Assembly (NCBI GenBank): GCA_002714465.1
Contig: PAXL01000012.1
Span: forward strand, 126,049 to 135,492
Reading direction: 5' to 3'
DNA: 9,444 bases
Source of the DNA: Gemmatimonadota bacterium
GTDB taxonomy: Bacteria > Latescibacterota > UBA2968
The notes under the pieces were generated by a model. That model was given only the letters and a program-made list of their open reading frames with translations. It made no database searches and was not told the origin of the DNA. Positions 6,964-9,444 of this stretch are shown here, one piece after another (the stretch's first letter is position 1; each line of letters opens with the position of its first letter). Position numbers and translations under genes: made by a program.

Positions 6964-7704
6964 CTATTTCCTCGCAATGACAATCAATCGTCTGGCCTGA
7001 TCGTCATATTCGCTGCCTAGCCAGTCGCCAAAGAGCTCAACAGAGGCAAACCCGACGTCTTGCAGGGCAGCAGAAATTTCGGGTCCGGAGTAAAGTCTCG
7101 TGCGCCAGGTGCCTGCCTTAAAAACGTCACCACAGGTAAGCGTCCACCTGTTCTCGATCCACGACCAGTCGGGCGCCGCCTTCCGGTTCTCTTCAAGCAC
7201 TAAGCCTTCGGAGATTTCCTCCGTGTTTTGCTCCTTGAACCCACTGATCACGATCTCCTTACCCACAGTATCAAGCACGAAAACCCCTGGGTCACGGATA
7301 CATCCGTAGACCTTCGCCAGAAAGCTGCGTTCCTTCACGTCATCAAAGTAGCCGATCGAGGAATAGATGCTGATCGCGGCGTCATAGGACGTCGTCTCAG
7401 ATAGCGCCCGCACATCCCCGACGCGTAGATCCAGATCCAGCCCAGCCTGGCTTGCGCGGTCTCTGGCTTCGACGATGTAGGAGGCCGTTCGGTCGATCCC
7501 GGTGACGACATGTCCTCTTCGAGCAAGCTCTAGGGAGTGGCGCCCCGGCCCACAACACACATCAAGGATCCTCGCTCCAGGTTCGATTCCGGAAAGGCTA
7601 AGAATCCCGTCGACTTCGCTCCTAGCAGCCTCCCACCTGCCGTCGTGGAACATCACTGGGTAGAAGTCCTCCCAAAAGGCATCCGTTTCGTGCCAGTCCG
7701 GCAT
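6964..7704 (-). CDS. Class I SAM-dependent methyltransferase
   Basis: This is a Rossmann-fold methyltransferase of about 246 residues. The SAM-binding motif I is ILDVCCGPGRHS near residues 46-57, followed by the acidic residue that contacts the ribose (GIDRT, near residue 71) and a further acidic loop (VGDVRAL). The N-terminus, with FWEDFYPVMF, resembles small-molecule methyltransferases, but the methyl acceptor cannot be read from the sequence. A TTG codon sits immediately upstream in frame. I prefer the ATG at 7702-7704 because it overlaps the upstream stop as TGATG, an arrangement typical of translational coupling. The Shine-Dalgarno signal is weak (an AGG seven bases upstream), which also fits coupling. 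The gene ends 2 bp before the HAD gene. Its role in the cluster is unclear: it could modify a pathway compound or be a passenger. Confidence 0.87.
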   Translation of the reverse strand: MPDWHETDAFWEDFYPVMFHDGRWEAARSEVDGILSLSGIEPGARILDVCCGPGRHSLELARRGHVVTGIDRTASYIVEARDRASQAGLDLDLRVGDVRALSETTSYDAAISIYSSIGYFDDVKERSFLAKVYGCIRDPGVFVLDTVGKEIVISGFKEQNTEEISEGLVLEENRKAAPDWSWIENRWTLTCGDVFKAGTWRTRLYSGPEISAALQDVGFASVELFGDWLGSEYDDQARRLIVIARK

Positions 7705-8867
7705 CAATATGCCTGTTCGAGTGCTTTATCATTCGGCTTCACCCCCAACCCCGGCCCCTCGGGAAGGCGAAAGAAACCGGCTTCGCAGGTCAGTTCACCG
7801 TCAATGTAGGCCTTGTTCTTCTTTGTGATTGAGTGCTGATACTCGTGCATGGCAAAGGTTGCCACCGCGGCGCTAGCGTGCAGGCTCGCAGCTTGGTAAA
7901 TCCCGATCCCGATCGAGGCATGCGGCATGACCCGACAGTGAAACGCCTCAGCCATTGCGCAAATCTTCATGAAGGACGTGACACCAGTTCGTCCCATCTC
8001 GGGCTGAATCACATCCATGCAACGAGCGACAAACCGTGGTCGATACTCGTAGACCGTTCGATACTCCTCGCCCGTTGCGACGCTCGTCCGAATCGATCGA
8101 GCAACTTGAGCCAGCCCTTCAGTGTCTTCAGGTGCAACGGGGGCTTCGACCAGCGCCACGTCGTAGGGTTCGATCCGATGGATCAGCTTAATCGCCTCGG
8201 GCGCAGTGAACCGCCAATGCAGATCAACGAGGATCTCCGTTCCTGGTCCCACTGCCTCCCGGATCGCAATAATCTCCGCTTCTTCACCCTCGTCTGACAC
8301 GGCTGCCGCAAACTTCACGGCCGTGAAGCCCTCGTCGATCCACGACCTCCCGAGCTCTGCTCGCTCATCCCTGGTCGCCCCGGGAAGCCCGGAAACGTAA
8401 ACGGGCAAGAGATCCGTCCGTCTGGCACCCAGCAGACTCGCGAGGGGCAGTCCAGTAAGCTGTCCCCGCAGATCCCAAAGCGCGATGTCGATTGCTGCAA
8501 TTGCATCGTGGTAGAAGCCACCGAAGAATCCCCTCACACGCATCGCATCGTAGTGATCATCGTAAATCGCTGCCACATCGTTCGGGTCTCGTCCTACGAC
8601 AAGAGGGCCAAGAAGCTCGTCGATGATCGTCGTCACCGTGTGAGGAGTCACAACGGCCACACACTCACCCCATCCGACTGCACCCGATTCTGTGGTCACA
8701 CGGACGATTACGCAGTGATCGTGGATGCTGTAGACGGTCTTGTTACGTGGGCGAATAAAGCAGCCCGTCTCATTCGGGATGTTTCCCTCTTCGAGCGGGC
8801 CGAGGTAAGGCTCATCGCGCAGGATCTTCAGCGCAAACGATTCGACACAAGCGATGCGGTCAATCAC
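7704..8867 (-). CDS. Enolase-superfamily (mandelate racemase/muconate lactonizing) enzyme, probable sugar-acid dehydratase
   Basis: Enolase-superfamily enzymes abstract a proton next to a carboxylate, using Mg2+. I place the start at the GTG of 8865-8867 (387 residues), which overlaps the proA stop by 8 bp. The frame is open up to a start at 8957, but that would overlap proA by about 100 bp and add a non-family N-terminus. Numbering from the GTG, the barrel shows K185 (AVKFA), D215 and H217 (VDLHWRF), E241 (LVEAP), E267 (ATGEE) and H316 (MPHASIG). D215, E241 and E267 would be metal ligands. The D-x-H motif and the spacings (26, 26 and 49 residues) closely match what I recall for D-galactonate dehydratase (D183/H185, E209, E235, H285). 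This suggests an acid-sugar dehydratase rather than a racemase with a KxK motif. The exact substrate is unknown. The stop shares one base with the methyltransferase start. Confidence 0.88.
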   Translation of the reverse strand: MIDRIACVESFALKILRDEPYLGPLEEGNIPNETGCFIRPRNKTVYSIHDHCVIVRVTTESGAVGWGECVAVVTPHTVTTIIDELLGPLVVGRDPNDVAAIYDDHYDAMRVRGFFGGFYHDAIAAIDIALWDLRGQLTGLPLASLLGARRTDLLPVYVSGLPGATRDERAELGRSWIDEGFTAVKFAAAVSDEGEEAEIIAIREAVGPGTEILVDLHWRFTAPEAIKLIHRIEPYDVALVEAPVAPEDTEGLAQVARSIRTSVATGEEYRTVYEYRPRFVARCMDVIQPEMGRTGVTSFMKICAMAEAFHCRVMPHASIGIGIYQAASLHASAAVATFAMHEYQHSITKKNKAYIDGELTCEAGFFRLPEGPGLGVKPNDKALEQAY

Positions 8868-9444
8868 TGTTGTAAGGTATCCAAGTCTCCGTGAGCGGTT
8901 TGTGTGTAAAGGACTTCGCGTCCTCTCCCTGATAGGCGCCAGCGACATGACCATCACCGCGGAGGATATATTTGTAGATCATCAACCCTTCCAGCCCGAC
9001 GGGTCCACGACTGTGCAGACGGTTCGTGCTGATCCCAACCTCAGCACCCAGTCCATACCGGAAGCCGTCGGCGAAACGCGTAGAGGCGTTGTGCAGGACT
9101 GACGCGGCATCGACTGCTTGGAGAAAACGGGAAGCCGTCTGCTTGTCCTCAGTCACGATCGACTCTGTATGATGGCTGCCATACTGATTGACGTGTGCAA
9201 TCGCCTCATCCAGATCGGACACGACCTTCACTGCGAGGACAAGATCGAGATACTCGGTCCACCAATCGGCGTCCGTCGCAGCCACCCCGTCTTCTATGAT
9301 CTCGAGCGATGCAACGTCATACCTCAGCTCGACACCTGCTCCCGCCAACTTCTCAGAGACTTCTGGTAAGAATGTCCTCGCGACCGCTTCGTGAACGAGC
9401 AGTGTCTCCACCGCGTTGCACGCGCTTGGGTAGTCAGTCTTGGC
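8860..9444 (-). CDS. proA: Glutamate-5-semialdehyde dehydrogenase (gamma-glutamyl phosphate reductase), C-terminal part, cut by window edge
   Basis: This enzyme reduces gamma-glutamyl phosphate to glutamate-5-semialdehyde with NADPH, the second step of proline synthesis in the cytoplasm. Only the last 194 residues are inside the window; the reading frame is open through position 9444, so the 5' half lies outside. The first visible residues read [20 protein letters not shown], which contains the catalytic cysteine motif (YPSACNA) of the ProA branch of aldehyde dehydrogenases. Near the C-terminus are [18 protein letters not shown] and [13 protein letters not shown], also typical of ProA, followed by the usual tail. 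A GTG at 9411 lies inside the catalytic motif and is not a start. The stop TGA (8860-8862) overlaps the start of the next gene by 8 bp. The partner proB is not visible here. Identification is firm. Confidence 0.95.
   Translation of the reverse strand, partial: AKTDYPSACNAVETLLVHEAVARTFLPEVSEKLAGAGVELRYDVASLEIIEDGVAATDADWWTEYLDLVLAVKVVSDLDEAIAHVNQYGSHHTESIVTEDKQTASRFLQAVDAASVLHNASTRFADGFRYGLGAEVGISTNRLHSRGPVGLEGLMIYKYILRGDGHVAGAYQGEDAKSFTHKPLTETWIPYNSD

Noticed and set aside
8868..8957. Longer start for the dehydratase-like gene at 8957
   Set aside because: It would overlap the conserved C-terminus of proA by almost 100 bp, and the extra residues do not look like the family's N-terminus.
1..9444. 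CRISPR arrays, tRNA or rRNA genes, insertion sequences
   Set aside because: No regularly spaced repeats, RNA-gene signatures, transposase motifs or terminal inverted repeats were seen.

Overview
The window is about 9.4 kb of bacterial DNA with moderate to high GC. Every gene I can support lies on the minus strand, so transcription runs from the right end (9444) to the left end (1). Neighbouring genes overlap by 1-8 bp or are separated by 2-14 bp, except at the start of the last gene. This looks like one long operon or directon. The organism cannot be named from this sequence. The mix of a nickel-pincer racemase homologue, an enolase-superfamily sugar-acid dehydratase, a Gfo/Idh/MocA dehydrogenase, two DUF proteins that I recall from uncultured environmental bacteria, and a DUF1223 relic suggests a heterotroph from a little-cultured phylum (Latescibacterota, Gemmatimonadota and similar groups are guesses).

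Layout in transcription order: (1) the 3' part of proA, proline biosynthesis, running off the right edge (8860 to >9444); (2) an enolase-superfamily acid-sugar dehydratase-like enzyme (7704-8867); (3) a class I SAM methyltransferase (6964-7704); (4) a HAD-superfamily hydrolase of the haloacid dehalogenase type II group (6257-6961); (5) a LarA-family lactate racemase homologue with all nickel-pincer residues (4968-6242); (6) a 277-residue protein and (7) a 110-residue protein, probably the DUF6772 and DUF6385 families (4138-4971 and 3795-4127); (8) an unannotated, heavily decayed DUF1223 (secreted thioredoxin-like) pseudogene filling 3292-3798; (9) a Gfo/Idh/MocA oxidoreductase (2138-3292); (10) an AftB-like GT-C membrane glycosyltransferase (391-2055), whose C-terminal TPR domain is cut by an in-frame TGA and continues in the same frame to position 43.

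Genes 2, 4, 5 and 9 fit a catabolic module for a hydroxy acid or sugar acid: stereo-inversion or epimerisation (LarA homologue), dehydration (enolase family), NAD(P)-dependent redox (Gfo/Idh/MocA) and a HAD step. The substrate cannot be read from the sequence. The two DUF genes are coupled to larA and may belong to the same function. The housekeeping gene proA upstream and the cell-envelope glycosyltransferase downstream look unrelated in function.

The most notable observations are the DUF1223 pseudogene, which still carries the overlapping start and stop signals of its neighbours; the in-frame stop that splits the GT-C/TPR protein; the lack of a normal start codon for that protein's first membrane helix; and the compact larA-centred cluster with two proteins of unknown function.
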